Notes under the pieces: generated by a model | Databases searched by the model: none | What the model saw: only the letters and a program-made list of their open reading frames with translations | What the model was told of the DNA's origin: nothing | Assembly (NCBI GenBank): GCA_046233135.1 | Contig: JBJXHN010000009.1 | Span: 62,001-126,000, forward strand | Length of the DNA: 64,000 bases | Origin: JBJXHN01 sp046233135 | GTDB lineage: Bacteria > Pseudomonadota > Alphaproteobacteria > Rhodospirillales > Rhodospirillaceae | Direction of reading: 5' to 3' | In this document: one piece after another, positions 8,674 to 17,137 of the stretch | Layout of the letters: the number at the start of each line of letters is the position of its first letter | Position numbering within the stretch: position 1 is the first letter of the stretch | Translations under genes and position numbers: made by a program

Positions 8674-9426
8674 ATGAGCAAAATAGCCCTTGTGACCGGC
8701 GCCACCGCCGGCTTCGGCGACGCCATCGCGCGCCGCTTCGTGGCCGAAGGCTGGAAGGTCATCATCACCGGCCGGCGCAAGGATCGCCTGGATGCCCTGG
8801 TGGGCGCGCTCGGCGGGACGGGCGTGGCCCATGCTCTGAACTTCGACATCCGCGACGAGGCCGCGACCCGTGCCGCACTCGCCAGCCTGCCGGCGGATTT
8901 CGCCAAGGTCGATGCCCTGGTCAACAACGCCGGACTCGCGCTCGGCACCGGGCCGATCCAGGATTGCGACCTGGAGCAGTGGAAGACCATGATCGACACC
9001 AACGTTACCGGTCTGGTGACCATGACCCGGCTGATGATCGACACCCTGATCGCGCAAAAGGGTATCGTGGTGAACCTGTCGTCGATCGCCGCCAACTGGT
9101 CCTATCCGGGGGCCAACGTCTATGGCGCCACCAAGGCGTTCGTGCAGCAGTTCTCCCGCAACCTTCGCTCCGACCTGTCGCGGCTGGGGGTACGGGTGAC
9201 CTCCATCGAACCGGGGCTGTCGGAAAGCGAATTCACGCTGGTCCGCACCGGCGGTGACAAGGACGCCTCGGACAGACTCTACGCCGGGGCCAATCCCCTG
9301 AAACCGGACGATATCGCCGAAACGGTCTACTGGGTCGCCACCCGGCCGCCCCATGTGAACATCAACACGCTCGAAATCATGCCCGTCAGCCAGAGCTGGG
9401 CACCCTTCGCGATCCATCGGGAATAG
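8674..9426 (+). CDS. ydfG: NADP-dependent 3-hydroxy acid dehydrogenase / malonic semialdehyde reductase, YdfG-like
   Basis: A 250-residue short-chain dehydrogenase very close in sequence to E. coli YdfG. Visible motifs: nucleotide-binding TGATAGFG (residues 8-15), the NNAGLALG segment, and the catalytic YGATK (Tyr about 150, Lys about 154), followed by the characteristic NINTLEIMPVSQS C-terminus. YdfG reduces malonic semialdehyde and oxidises L-allo-threonine and serine-type 3-hydroxy acids using NADP. The start at 8674 has an AGGAGA site six bases upstream; an earlier in-frame ATG at 8524 adds a proline-rich, non-family stretch. It stands alone and is convergent with the aminotransferase gene. 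Confidence 0.92.
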   Translation: MSKIALVTGATAGFGDAIARRFVAEGWKVIITGRRKDRLDALVGALGGTGVAHALNFDIRDEAATRAALASLPADFAKVDALVNNAGLALGTGPIQDCDLEQWKTMIDTNVTGLVTMTRLMIDTLIAQKGIVVNLSSIAANWSYPGANVYGATKAFVQQFSRNLRSDLSRLGVRVTSIEPGLSESEFTLVRTGGDKDASDRLYAGANPLKPDDIAETVYWVATRPPHVNINTLEIMPVSQSWAPFAIHRE

Positions 9427-9429
9427 ACG

Positions 9430-9468
9430 AAAAAACGCGGGGCCGATCCGGCAAAAACCGGCCCCGCG
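9430..9468 (-). terminator. Rho-independent terminator of the aminotransferase gene
   Basis: Ten-base arms CGCGGGGCCG / CGGCCCCGCG (9436-9445 and 9459-9468) form a GC-rich hairpin. On the minus strand it is followed by six T residues (9435-9430), while the plus side lacks a T tract, so it terminates the leftward aminotransferase transcript. Confidence 0.85.
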
Positions 9469-9494
9469 CCCTCAAGCCATCCGGACCGGCGCGC

Positions 9495-10877
9495 CTACCC
9501 GAAGACGGTCGTCAGCGCCTTGTCCACCGCATCGGTCAGCTGATCGATATCGCTTTCCGTGGCGATCAGGGCCGGGCTGAAGCACAGGGTGTTATTGTAC
9601 CCGGTCAGGGACCGGTTTGTGGCCCCGATGATCACCCCCCGGGCCATGCAGTCGGCGACCACCGCCTGGACCTTCTTCTCGTCGGCCGGCTCCTTGGTGG
9701 CGCGGTCCGCCACCAGTTCCGCTCCCTGGAACAACCCCTCGCCGCGCACGTCACCGATCACCGCATGGCGTTCCTGAAGGGCGCGCAGGTTGTCCATCAG
9801 CCGGACGCCCATGGCCGCCGTGTTCTCCAGCAGGTTTTCATCCTCGATAATCCGCATGTTCTCCAGGGCCGCAGCCGGCCCGGCGGTGCACCCCCCGTAG
9901 GTGGAGATATCTCGGAAGAAGGACAGGGGGTCGGCCGGGTCGTCCTTGAACAGGTCGAACACCCGTTCCGAGGTGACGGTGCAGGAGATCGCCGCATAGC
10001 CCGAGGCCACGCCCTTGGCCATGGTCACGAAATCCGGCTTCACCCCGAAATGCTGATAGCCGAACCAGGTCCCCGTCCGGCCCAGGCCGCAGACCACCTC
10101 GTCGATATGAATGAGAACATCGTATTTTTCGCGGATCTCGGCGATGCGTTCCCAATAGCCCTTGGGCGGCACGATCACCCCCCCGCCGGCGGTGATCGGT
10201 TCCAGGCAGAGGGCGCCGACCGTATCCGGCCCTTCGCGCAAGATCACCTCTTCGATGGCGTCGGCGGCGCGCTGGCCGTAGTTGTCAATATCCCCGTACT
10301 GGCTCCGGTATTCCAGGCAGTGGGGCACCTCGACGAAACCACCCGGAAAGGGACCGAACTGAAGCTTCCGCTGATCCTGGCCACAGGCCCCCAGCACGCC
10401 CAGCGTGGTGCCATGGTAATCCCGCTCACGATAAAGGATCTTGCTCTTGCGCCCGCCATGGTGCCGGTGGGAGATCTGGCGCACCATCTTGAAGGCCTTC
10501 TCGTTCGCCTCCGATCCCGAGTTGGAGTAGTAGACCCGGCTCATGCCCGGCATCTTGGCGATCAGCCGTTCGGCGAACAGGGCGCCTGGGATGGACCCGG
10601 CACTGCCGGCGAAGTAGTTCAGCTTCACCAGCTGGTCGCGGACGGCATCGGCGATGCTTTCGCGGCCATAGCCCACATTGACCGTCCAGACCCCGCCGGA
10701 CACCCCGTCCAGGAACTCCCGCCCCTTGGCGTCCCACAGCCGCATGCCCTTGCCTTCCACGAACACCCGGGGATCGGCGGTCTCGAACGGCTTATGCTGA
10801 ATCAGGTGGTGCCAGACGTGTTTCTTGTCCGCATCGACCACATGTCCAATGTCATTCAGGGCTGTCAGGCTGTCCAT
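9495..10877 (-). CDS. tpa: Class III PLP aminotransferase, probable taurine-pyruvate aminotransferase
   Basis: A 460-residue class III (omega) aminotransferase. Family features: the substrate-cofactor segment YYSNSGSEANEKAFKM, DYHGTT, the LIHIDEVVCGLGRTG segment with the PLP-contacting Asp, and the Schiff-base lysine in VTMAKGVASGYA. The N-terminal HVWHHLIQHKPFE and the overall pattern resemble taurine:pyruvate aminotransferase, which converts taurine and pyruvate to sulfoacetaldehyde and alanine. Other omega-transaminases (beta-alanine or polyamine type) remain possible because no xsc, pta or tauABC genes are nearby. The start is ATG 10877, with a GTG at 10880 as an alternative directly before it; GGAG lies upstream. 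It ends at a clear terminator. Confidence 0.82.
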   Translation of the reverse strand: MDSLTALNDIGHVVDADKKHVWHHLIQHKPFETADPRVFVEGKGMRLWDAKGREFLDGVSGGVWTVNVGYGRESIADAVRDQLVKLNYFAGSAGSIPGALFAERLIAKMPGMSRVYYSNSGSEANEKAFKMVRQISHRHHGGRKSKILYRERDYHGTTLGVLGACGQDQRKLQFGPFPGGFVEVPHCLEYRSQYGDIDNYGQRAADAIEEVILREGPDTVGALCLEPITAGGGVIVPPKGYWERIAEIREKYDVLIHIDEVVCGLGRTGTWFGYQHFGVKPDFVTMAKGVASGYAAISCTVTSERVFDLFKDDPADPLSFFRDISTYGGCTAGPAAALENMRIIEDENLLENTAAMGVRLMDNLRALQERHAVIGDVRGEGLFQGAELVADRATKEPADEKKVQAVVADCMARGVIIGATNRSLTGYNNTLCFSPALIATESDIDQLTDAVDKALTTVFG

Positions 10878-11117
10878 CACGAGGCACTCCAGGGGGAAAG
10901 GTATCCCCCGATGGATATCATGTCCTGCGCAGGCGTGTAGCCCAGACTTCTCCGCCAGAGCAAATCCCGAGCGGACGGAATCGTCCGCGCCAACGTATTT
11001 GCTTTAAAATCAATATCCTTGAGCGTACGTACGAAGCGACCGTTAGGGAGCGAAGAACGCTAGCCCCGCGAAAGCCGCATCCGGTCCGTCCGAGACCCGG
11101 ACAGCCTGCGCTTGGCG

Positions 11118-12290
11118 CTACAACGCGAGAAGCGTGATATCCTGCCCCTGCGTCTCGGCTCCGGCGGCCATGAAACGGCGCACCTCCGCCTCCAGCGTGT
11201 CCACGACCTGCTCCGGCGTCAGGCCCGGGCAGCCGTCCAGCCCGGTTTTGACGGCCGCGTCTCCGAACGCGTCCCCGGTGGGATTCTGGGCTTCGAGCAG
11301 ACCCCTGGTGAAGGCGAAGACGACGTCATCCGCGGCGATATCCCGTTCCTTATCCGAATAGACCGCCTCGGGATGGGCACCCAGGGGACGACCGCGATCG
11401 CACCCCAGGGACACCACGCCACTGCGCGGGCTGACCAGCTGCGGGTCGACCCCACCGGCATTGGCCAGGCGCACCCTGCTCCGGTCCGGGGACAGGATGC
11501 CCAGAAGCACGGTGACGGGACGGACCTCGCTGCCCCGGCAGACGTCACGATTGGCCCGGGCCAGAACGGTGTGGGGCAGAACCGGCTCCCCCTCGGCCGC
11601 CAGATGATCAATGGCGCGGCGCAGGATCGTGTGGGCGCGCGCGGCCGCCAGGGTGCCGGCCGTTGTGGCGTCAGCCGGACTTCCCACCATGAAGAGGGTG
11701 GATCCGTCGGCAAGGGGCAGCACCTCGTGGAAATCACCCCCGGGACCAGCCGCCGGCAGATTGCGGGCCGCCGCCGGCAAGGAAGTGCCGGCCGGTCCGG
11801 GGGCGATGCCGGACAGCGCCGAGCGCAGCAACCGCGTGGCCGCCCGGTCGGCAGCGCGCTCGTCTTCGGCGGCGCGGATCTGCGCCTGCAGCCGCTTCTT
11901 TTCCAGGATCGCCCCGATGCGCCCTTCCAGCAGGCGCACGTTGAACGGCTTGAGCAGGAAATCCTCGGCCCCGAGGTCGAGGCACTGGACGATGTCGTCC
12001 ATGTTCCCCACGGACGAACTGATGATGATCGGCGTATCGGCCAGCATCCCTTCCTTTTTCAGTCGGCGAAGAAACTCGCCGCCAGTGATGCGCGGCAGAT
12101 TGAAGTCGAGCAAGACAAGGTCGAAGGCTTGCTGCTTGGCGATATCCAGCGCGTCCCGGCCGTTGGCGACGATGGTCAGGTCGTTGAACCCGGCTTTTTT
12201 CAGGTAAAGCTGGATCAGTTCCTGACTGAACTCATCGTCTTCAACAACCAGTATGCGTTCCGTGCTCGGCTTGAAATCGCGATGCGACAC
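11118..12290 (-). CDS. Response regulator with PP2C-like (SpoIIE/RsbU-type) output domain
   Basis: A 390-residue protein. Residues about 12-130 are a receiver domain (ILVVEDDEFSQ, phospho-acceptor Asp in LVLLDFNLP, switch Ser and Lys in SSS and LLKPF). A coiled linker follows, and residues about 165-390 resemble a PP2C-type SpoIIE phosphatase domain (GGDFHEVLPLADGSTLFMVG, LANAGG, ending in GQDITLLAL). Such proteins dephosphorylate anti-anti-sigma factors or otherwise relay signals. Metal-binding positions look partly degenerate (GSPAD rather than the usual GDVxGHG), so activity may be reduced. It lies 57 bases downstream of a periplasmic binding protein gene, which may supply its input, but no kinase is adjacent. 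Confidence 0.85.
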   Translation of the reverse strand: MSHRDFKPSTERILVVEDDEFSQELIQLYLKKAGFNDLTIVANGRDALDIAKQQAFDLVLLDFNLPRITGGEFLRRLKKEGMLADTPIIISSSVGNMDDIVQCLDLGAEDFLLKPFNVRLLEGRIGAILEKKRLQAQIRAAEDERAADRAATRLLRSALSGIAPGPAGTSLPAAARNLPAAGPGGDFHEVLPLADGSTLFMVGSPADATTAGTLAAARAHTILRRAIDHLAAEGEPVLPHTVLARANRDVCRGSEVRPVTVLLGILSPDRSRVRLANAGGVDPQLVSPRSGVVSLGCDRGRPLGAHPEAVYSDKERDIAADDVVFAFTRGLLEAQNPTGDAFGDAAVKTGLDGCPGLTPEQVVDTLEAEVRRFMAAGAETQGQDITLLAL

Positions 12291-12347
12291 GATACCTGTC
12301 CCCTGTCTCGCCCGGTCTTCGGTTACGGTCCGGTTGGTCTGGTCGGA

Positions 12348-13310
12348 TTACGGGAAGGCGATGGCTTCGGCCGGCACGGTCACGCCATGCTGGGCCGCAG
12401 CGCTTTCCGACACGGCGAGCTTGGGGGTCGGCAGGATGACCGGCAGCGTGGCCGCGTCTTCACCGGCCAGAACCTTGGCCATCAGACCGGCCGCAGCCTT
12501 GCCCATGCCCTCTTCGGTCGGGGTGTAGGCGCCGAGCCAGCCGTTCTTGATGAAGGTCTGGGTGCCACCGAACAGCATCACCTTGTCGCCCAGGGCCGCC
12601 TTGATTTCCCCGGCCTTGGAGCCAAGGAAGCTGTCGGCACCGGCATAGACGGCGTCTGCTTCGATTTCGCCGGACGTGATCTTGGCCAGGGTGGTGGCCA
12701 GCACGTCCCCGGTGGGGGCAACCCGCAGGGAGGTCAGCTTGATGCCGTGCTTGGAGGCCCAATCGCTGACCTGGCCTTCGATGATGTTGGAGTTGGCTTC
12801 GCGCGCATTGAACAGCAGCACCAGGCTTTTGAACGGCGCCAGCGCGATGAAGGCGTCCATCTGGTCGGCGATCGGCACGCCGAGCGTCGCGCCGGTGGTC
12901 TTCACGCCCGGCTTTTCCATGGACTGGACCAGCTTCGCGCCCACCGGATCGAAGACGATGTTGAAGACGATGGGAATACGATCCTGGACCACCGACTGGG
13001 TGACCTGGGTGGCCGTGGTGCCGAACGAATAGATCGCGTCGTATTCATGGGCGGCGATCGCCGCTTCCTGCTGACGCACGGCTTCCACCAGCACGGTCCG
13101 GTCCTGGTTACCGACCACTTCGGTGAACTGCCCCTTCACGCCCAGGGCTTCCAGTTCAGCCAGGAACGGCTTTTCCCACGCCGTCATGCCCCGCCACAGC
13201 ACCATGAGAATCTTCTTTTCCTGCGGCTCGGTCGCCAGGGAGGCAGGGGCCGTGACCGCAAGAGACATCATGGCGCCGGCCAGTGCCGACAGCAAAAGCT
13301 TCGCCTTCAT
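12348..13310 (-). CDS. ABC-type substrate-binding protein (PF04392 family), probably a sensor partner
   Basis: A 320-residue exported protein with a clear signal peptide (MKAKLLLSALAGAMMSLAVTAP, cleavage near ASLA). The mature part matches the ABC_sub_bind family: KILMVLWRGMTAWEKPF, an AIYSFGTTATQ segment, IPIVFNIVFDPVGAKLV and late TPTEEGMGKAAAG and LPTPKLAVS segments. Family members bind tryptophan or other small ligands for ABC importers, but here no permease or ATPase is next to it; the next gene is a receiver/PP2C protein. This suggests a periplasmic ligand-sensing function. GGAG lies eight bases before the ATG at 13310. Confidence 0.85.
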   Translation of the reverse strand: MKAKLLLSALAGAMMSLAVTAPASLATEPQEKKILMVLWRGMTAWEKPFLAELEALGVKGQFTEVVGNQDRTVLVEAVRQQEAAIAAHEYDAIYSFGTTATQVTQSVVQDRIPIVFNIVFDPVGAKLVQSMEKPGVKTTGATLGVPIADQMDAFIALAPFKSLVLLFNAREANSNIIEGQVSDWASKHGIKLTSLRVAPTGDVLATTLAKITSGEIEADAVYAGADSFLGSKAGEIKAALGDKVMLFGGTQTFIKNGWLGAYTPTEEGMGKAAAGLMAKVLAGEDAATLPVILPTPKLAVSESAAAQHGVTVPAEAIAFP

Positions 13311-13499
13311 AACAAAACTCCATCCTTTGAGTTCAAGACAACAAAAGCTTGTATATTCTAACTTTTAGATTGACGCATAATTAAAAATATCTTACAGGAC
13401 GATAAATGTAGAACTGAGGCAGCACTCTGGCTTTATTACCAGTATGTGACTCAGTTTGTGACGTTAATATTTCAGAAGGGCCACAAGGAGCAGTGCGAC

Positions 13500-14384
13500 A
13501 TGCCCGGGTTTTCTTTCTCTGCCTCCCCCTTCCGGGGTTTGATTCTTCTTATCCTGCTGGCGTTTGCAGGGGTTGGCCCGGCTTCGGCCAGCACCGTCCT
13601 GCATGAAAGCCTGGCTTCGGCGACGCTGGGGCGGGACTATGCCTTCACCGTTTACCTGCCGGACGGGTACAACGAGTCCGGTCTGCGCTACCCGGTGGTT
13701 TACCTGCTGCACGGGGCCAGCGGGGACGAGAACGACTGGCTGGACAAGGGCAAGGTACAACCCACCCTCGACCGGCTGATCACCGAACAGCGGATCCAGC
13801 CGGTGGTGGTGGTGATGCCGGGGCACAAGGGGGCCTGGTGGGTCGACGGCAACGCCGAGCAGGCGGAAACGGTTCTGCTGAAGGAACTGCTGCCCACCGT
13901 CGAATCGCGCTTCCGCGTTTTTGCCGACCGGCAGGGGCGCGCCTTTGCCGGCCTGTCGGCGGGGGGCTATGCGACCATCCGCCTGGCCCTGATCCGTCCG
14001 GAGCTGTTCGCCGCCGGGGCCGCGCTAAGCCCGGCCATCTATGTGCCCGATCCGCCGGAAACGTCTTCGGGGCGCAAGAATCCGCCGTTCCTGCTGAACG
14101 GCGAATACGACAGCGCCACATGGCAGCGCCTGAACTGGCCGCCGTATTTCGATGCATATGTGGCTCAGGACCTGCGGGTGCCGCTTTACCTCAACTCCGG
14201 CGATCACGACAGGTTCGAGGTCTATACACACGCCGCCGACTTCTATCACAAGCTCGAAGCGGTCCAGCCCGGCAAGACGGTCTATCACGTCGTTCCTGGC
14301 GATCACGAATGGCGGGTGTGGGAAGAAACCATCGGCGATGCCCTGGAATGGGTGATGCCCAACCTGAAGTCCCCCACCGAATAA
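13500..14384 (+). CDS. Secreted putative esterase (esterase D / PF00756 family)
   Basis: A 294-residue alpha/beta-hydrolase with an N-terminal signal peptide (hydrophobic GLILLILLAFAGVGPASAS). The mature protein has YPVVYLLHGASGDENDW (oxyanion region), the nucleophile elbow FAGLSAGGYATIRLAL (Ser), a late Asp/His pair (NSGDHDRFEVY and VPGDHEWRVWEE). This is the family of S-formylglutathione hydrolases, enterochelin esterases and feruloyl esterases; the export signal points to a periplasmic carbohydrate or siderophore esterase. The start at 13500 is chosen for the AAGGAG nine bases upstream and the signal peptide; an in-frame ATG at 13446 has no such site. An MFS gene follows after a hairpin and may be co-transcribed. 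Confidence 0.87.
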   Translation: MPGFSFSASPFRGLILLILLAFAGVGPASASTVLHESLASATLGRDYAFTVYLPDGYNESGLRYPVVYLLHGASGDENDWLDKGKVQPTLDRLITEQRIQPVVVVMPGHKGAWWVDGNAEQAETVLLKELLPTVESRFRVFADRQGRAFAGLSAGGYATIRLALIRPELFAAGAALSPAIYVPDPPETSSGRKNPPFLLNGEYDSATWQRLNWPPYFDAYVAQDLRVPLYLNSGDHDRFEVYTHAADFYHKLEAVQPGKTVYHVVPGDHEWRVWEETIGDALEWVMPNLKSPTE

Positions 14385-14411
14385 CACCCCCCCTCCGGCC
14401 CTTGCGGAAGC

Positions 14412-14453
14412 GCCGCAGACCGAGTCGTGCCGCTGCGCGACCCGGTCTGCGGC
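14412..14453. repeat. Intergenic hairpin between esterase and MFS genes
   Basis: Perfect 11-base arms GCCGCAGACCG (14412-14422) and its complement (14443-14453), with an inner GTCG/CGAC pairing in the loop. There is no T tract, so it is more likely an mRNA-stabilising or processing hairpin, or a Rho-dependent terminator element, than an intrinsic terminator. Confidence 0.6.
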
Positions 14454-14503
14454 GGGGGCAGGCCGCAAGGCATCCGTTCCGTTGCAAATCTGGAAGGCGG
14501 ACC

Positions 14504-15736
14504 ATGAGATCGCTGGTCGTAAGGCTGTTCTTTACCCTGCTTGTCGCGGCGGATGCCTTCGGGAATTCCTTTCTGCCCGTCTACGCCCACACGCTGGACA
14601 CGGCCCCGTCCGGGCTCCTCGCCTGGCTGGGGGCCGACATGGCGGCCGGCCTTCCCGTATCGATTTTCTGGTTCATGGTTGCCGTCGCGCAGATCTCCAC
14701 CGGCGTGTGGGAGCGCGGGCGCAACCACCGCCATCTGTTTACCATCGCCACGCTGCTGACCGCCGCAGGGCTTGCCCTGTCCGGTGTCGCCCAGGATGCC
14801 TTTCAGCTGATCCTGGGGCGGGCGATCAGCGGCCTGGGCTACGGCGCCGTGATGATCCTGACCCAGGACCACCTTTTGCGGGTGATGGGGCCGGCGGCCC
14901 GGACCCGGGCGTCCGGCCTGTATTTCAGCTTGTTTTTCACCGGCGCCATCGCCGGCACTCTGAGTGGCGGCGTCCTGGCCAGCCATATCGGCTATGCTGC
15001 CACCCTGCTGGCAGGAGCCGGCCTGGCCACCATCGCCGCTGCGCTGGCGCTATTCTCAGACTCCCATGTGGAAGCCGCCGCGCCGGAGCCTCTGCGCTGT
15101 GCCCCGCTGCTGCGCAATGGCCGCCTGCTCGGGCTGGTGACGTTCGGGGCCATTCCCTCCCGCCTGGTCAACGGGGCGTTCATCTTCTACCTGATTCCGC
15201 TGTACTTGCATGACCAGGGAGCGGTTCAGTCGACGGTGGGCTGGGTGGTCATGATCTATTCCCTGATTTTGGCGACCACCACCACCTTCTGGTCCTGGCT
15301 GGTGGACAGCGTGGGACGGCCGGTGCTGTTCTCGGTCGTCGGCGTCGTCCTGTCGGCCCTGGCCATGGCGCTGATCCCGCTCGGCTGGTCCGGCCTGTGG
15401 GGCGCGGTCGCCGCCACCGCCCTGCTGGGAACGGCGCAGGCCGTGGGCATGTCGCCCCAGGTCACGGTCCTGTTCCGCGTCACCACCGCCGAAATGGAAC
15501 GCTTCGGCCGCACCCCCCTGCTGGGGATCTTCCGCGTGGCCGAGCGTATCGGCCTGTTCGCCGGCCCGATGGTGGCCGCCTGGCTGATCTCCAGCCAGGA
15601 CTACCAGGCCGCCCTGGTGGCCCTGACAGCGATGATGGGCGTTTCCGCCATCGCCCTGGTGGTCGTGTTCGCCCTGTTCGACCGCCACGGCCCCGCTGTT
15701 CCCGCCCTGGAAGAACCGGAAACGCCGACCGCATGA
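14504..15736 (+). CDS. MFS transporter
   Basis: A 410-residue integral membrane protein with about 12 hydrophobic segments. Typical MFS features include QISTGVWERGRNHRHLF after the second helix, GRAISGLGYGAVMILTQDHLLR in helices 4-5, and the central FSDSH loop between the two six-helix halves. ATG 14504 has a GGAAGG ribosome binding site; upstream in-frame sequence belongs to the esterase in another frame. It follows the esterase gene by about 120 bases. Substrate is unknown; together with a secreted esterase it could serve uptake or export of an ester-linked metabolite, but this is inference. Confidence 0.85.
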   Translation: MRSLVVRLFFTLLVAADAFGNSFLPVYAHTLDTAPSGLLAWLGADMAAGLPVSIFWFMVAVAQISTGVWERGRNHRHLFTIATLLTAAGLALSGVAQDAFQLILGRAISGLGYGAVMILTQDHLLRVMGPAARTRASGLYFSLFFTGAIAGTLSGGVLASHIGYAATLLAGAGLATIAAALALFSDSHVEAAAPEPLRCAPLLRNGRLLGLVTFGAIPSRLVNGAFIFYLIPLYLHDQGAVQSTVGWVVMIYSLILATTTTFWSWLVDSVGRPVLFSVVGVVLSALAMALIPLGWSGLWGAVAATALLGTAQAVGMSPQVTVLFRVTTAEMERFGRTPLLGIFRVAERIGLFAGPMVAAWLISSQDYQAALVALTAMMGVSAIALVVVFALFDRHGPAVPALEEPETPTA

Positions 15737-15820
15737 GTCCAAAGGACATGCAGCACCGGGCCAATGTTCTTCCGTCGAAACAAAAAAAGAAATACTATCC
15801 GTATTGCCCACCGAATACAT

Positions 15821-15849
15821 TTGACATCAAACGGAAACACTATTTATAT
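15821..15849 (+). promoter_or_regulatory. Putative sigma-70-type promoter for the hydrolase-kinase operon
   Basis: TTGACA at 15821-15826 matches the -35 consensus and a TTATAT at 15844-15849, 17 bases further, is a plausible -10. The surrounding 15770-15910 is strikingly A+T rich for this genome. It would drive the genes from 16010 onward with a long leader of about 150 bases. Confidence 0.45.
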
Positions 15850-16009
15850 GTGTAATATATAGCTCTGATAGTTATTTACAGGAATGTGAATATTACTTTG
15901 ATTTATTGACTGCACGGAGGGTTTTTGCACAATCGCTCGAACTGCCCGACGGATCGGCGGTCCGCGCCATACACGCCCGGCGTTCTTTGTCCCCTCCGGA
16001 GACCAGGTC

Positions 16010-17137
16010 ATGAGCACCCCCTCGCAGGATGTCCTGCCCGCCGTTCCCGTCTCATCGGACGATGCCGATACGCTGCCGTTCCTGTCCTGGCGGGACGCCA
16101 TGACGTGGGAGGAATTCGAGCTGCTGGTGGATCGCACGACCGTACCGTTCCGCGACAAGTTCGAGCTGTGTTTCTTCAACTATATCCACCCCTTGCGCCT
16201 GCAGGACCATTGGCCGGAGCACCAGCGGAAGGACACGCCGATTCGCATGTCCTACACCGATTGGGGCGACATCGACGCGCCGGCGGTCATCTGCGTCGGC
16301 GGGATCGCCAACACGGCCCGCCGCTGGGATTACCTGGCCCTGGCCCTGTCCGAGGATTTCCGCGTCATCTGCCTGGACTGGCCGGGGCGGGGCATGAGCG
16401 CCTGGATGCCGACCCAGGGGGATTACACCCTGGACACCAATGTGGAGATGGTCAGCCAATTGCTCGACCACCTGGATTGCGGCCGAGTCCATTTCCTGGG
16501 GTCGTCGCTGGGTGGCAGCGTGGCCATGGCCCTCGCCGCCCGCCAGTCGGACAGGGTCGGCCGCCTGATCCTCAACGACATCGGCCCCTATATGCCGGCA
16601 GAACGCCGACGGCGCCGGGCCCAGGCGGTGGCCCGGCATTATGTGTTTCGCCGGCCGATGGACCTGTTCCGCAGGCTCGGCGCCGCGTCGAAGAACGAAG
16701 GGCCGGTGACCGAAGAGGAACTGCTTCACAACACCTATTTCCAGACCAAATGGTCGGACGGCCACGGTGGCAGGGTCTATCGCCACGACCCCCGCGCCTT
16801 GCAGGCCTATGCCGAAGGGGCCACGGAAAGCATCGACCAGTGGGAGGATTGGGCGAAGATCGATGCTCCCGTCCTGGTCATTCACGGGATGGTTTCCGAC
16901 GCGCTGCTGGACGAAACCGTCGCCCAGATGACGGAAAAGCCGGGCGTGACGGCCATGGAAGTTCCCAAGACCGGCCATACGCCAGCGCTGAGTGACGCCA
17001 ACCAGATCCACTTCGTGCTGCAATGGCTGTTGGGTCGGGGACCGGAGGGCAGCTTCACCTGCCTGCTGCCGCCGGCTCAACCCCGTCACCTGTTCGGCGC
17101 CTCGCCCCAGCCCCCTGCCGTGCCTTCGCAAGCATGA
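16010..17137 (+). CDS. Alpha/beta hydrolase
   Basis: A 375-residue alpha/beta-hydrolase. Motifs: VICVGGIANTARRWDYLALAL (oxyanion hole region, unusually GGIAN rather than HG), CLDWPGRGMS, nucleophile elbow FLGSSLGGSVAMALA (Ser), a later acid in VLVIHGMVSDALLDE, and His in PKTGHTPAL. No signal peptide, so it is cytoplasmic. An N-terminal extension of about 75 residues precedes the fold. The gene's stop overlaps the start of the hybrid kinase (ATGA at 17134-17137), so the two are translationally coupled, suggesting a functional link such as production or removal of a signal sensed by the kinase. Exact reaction unknown. Confidence 0.85.
   Translation: MSTPSQDVLPAVPVSSDDADTLPFLSWRDAMTWEEFELLVDRTTVPFRDKFELCFFNYIHPLRLQDHWPEHQRKDTPIRMSYTDWGDIDAPAVICVGGIANTARRWDYLALALSEDFRVICLDWPGRGMSAWMPTQGDYTLDTNVEMVSQLLDHLDCGRVHFLGSSLGGSVAMALAARQSDRVGRLILNDIGPYMPAERRRRRAQAVARHYVFRRPMDLFRRLGAASKNEGPVTEEELLHNTYFQTKWSDGHGGRVYRHDPRALQAYAEGATESIDQWEDWAKIDAPVLVIHGMVSDALLDETVAQMTEKPGVTAMEVPKTGHTPALSDANQIHFVLQWLLGRGPEGSFTCLLPPAQPRHLFGASPQPPAVPSQA

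Noticed and set aside
9436..9468. Terminator of the plus-strand ydfG gene
   Set aside because: The T tract is only on the minus-strand side of the hairpin, so it was assigned to the aminotransferase gene instead.
11112..13361. A 749-codon plus-strand frame across two minus-strand genes
   Set aside because: It spans two recognisable genes and their gap on the other strand, without any domain of its own.
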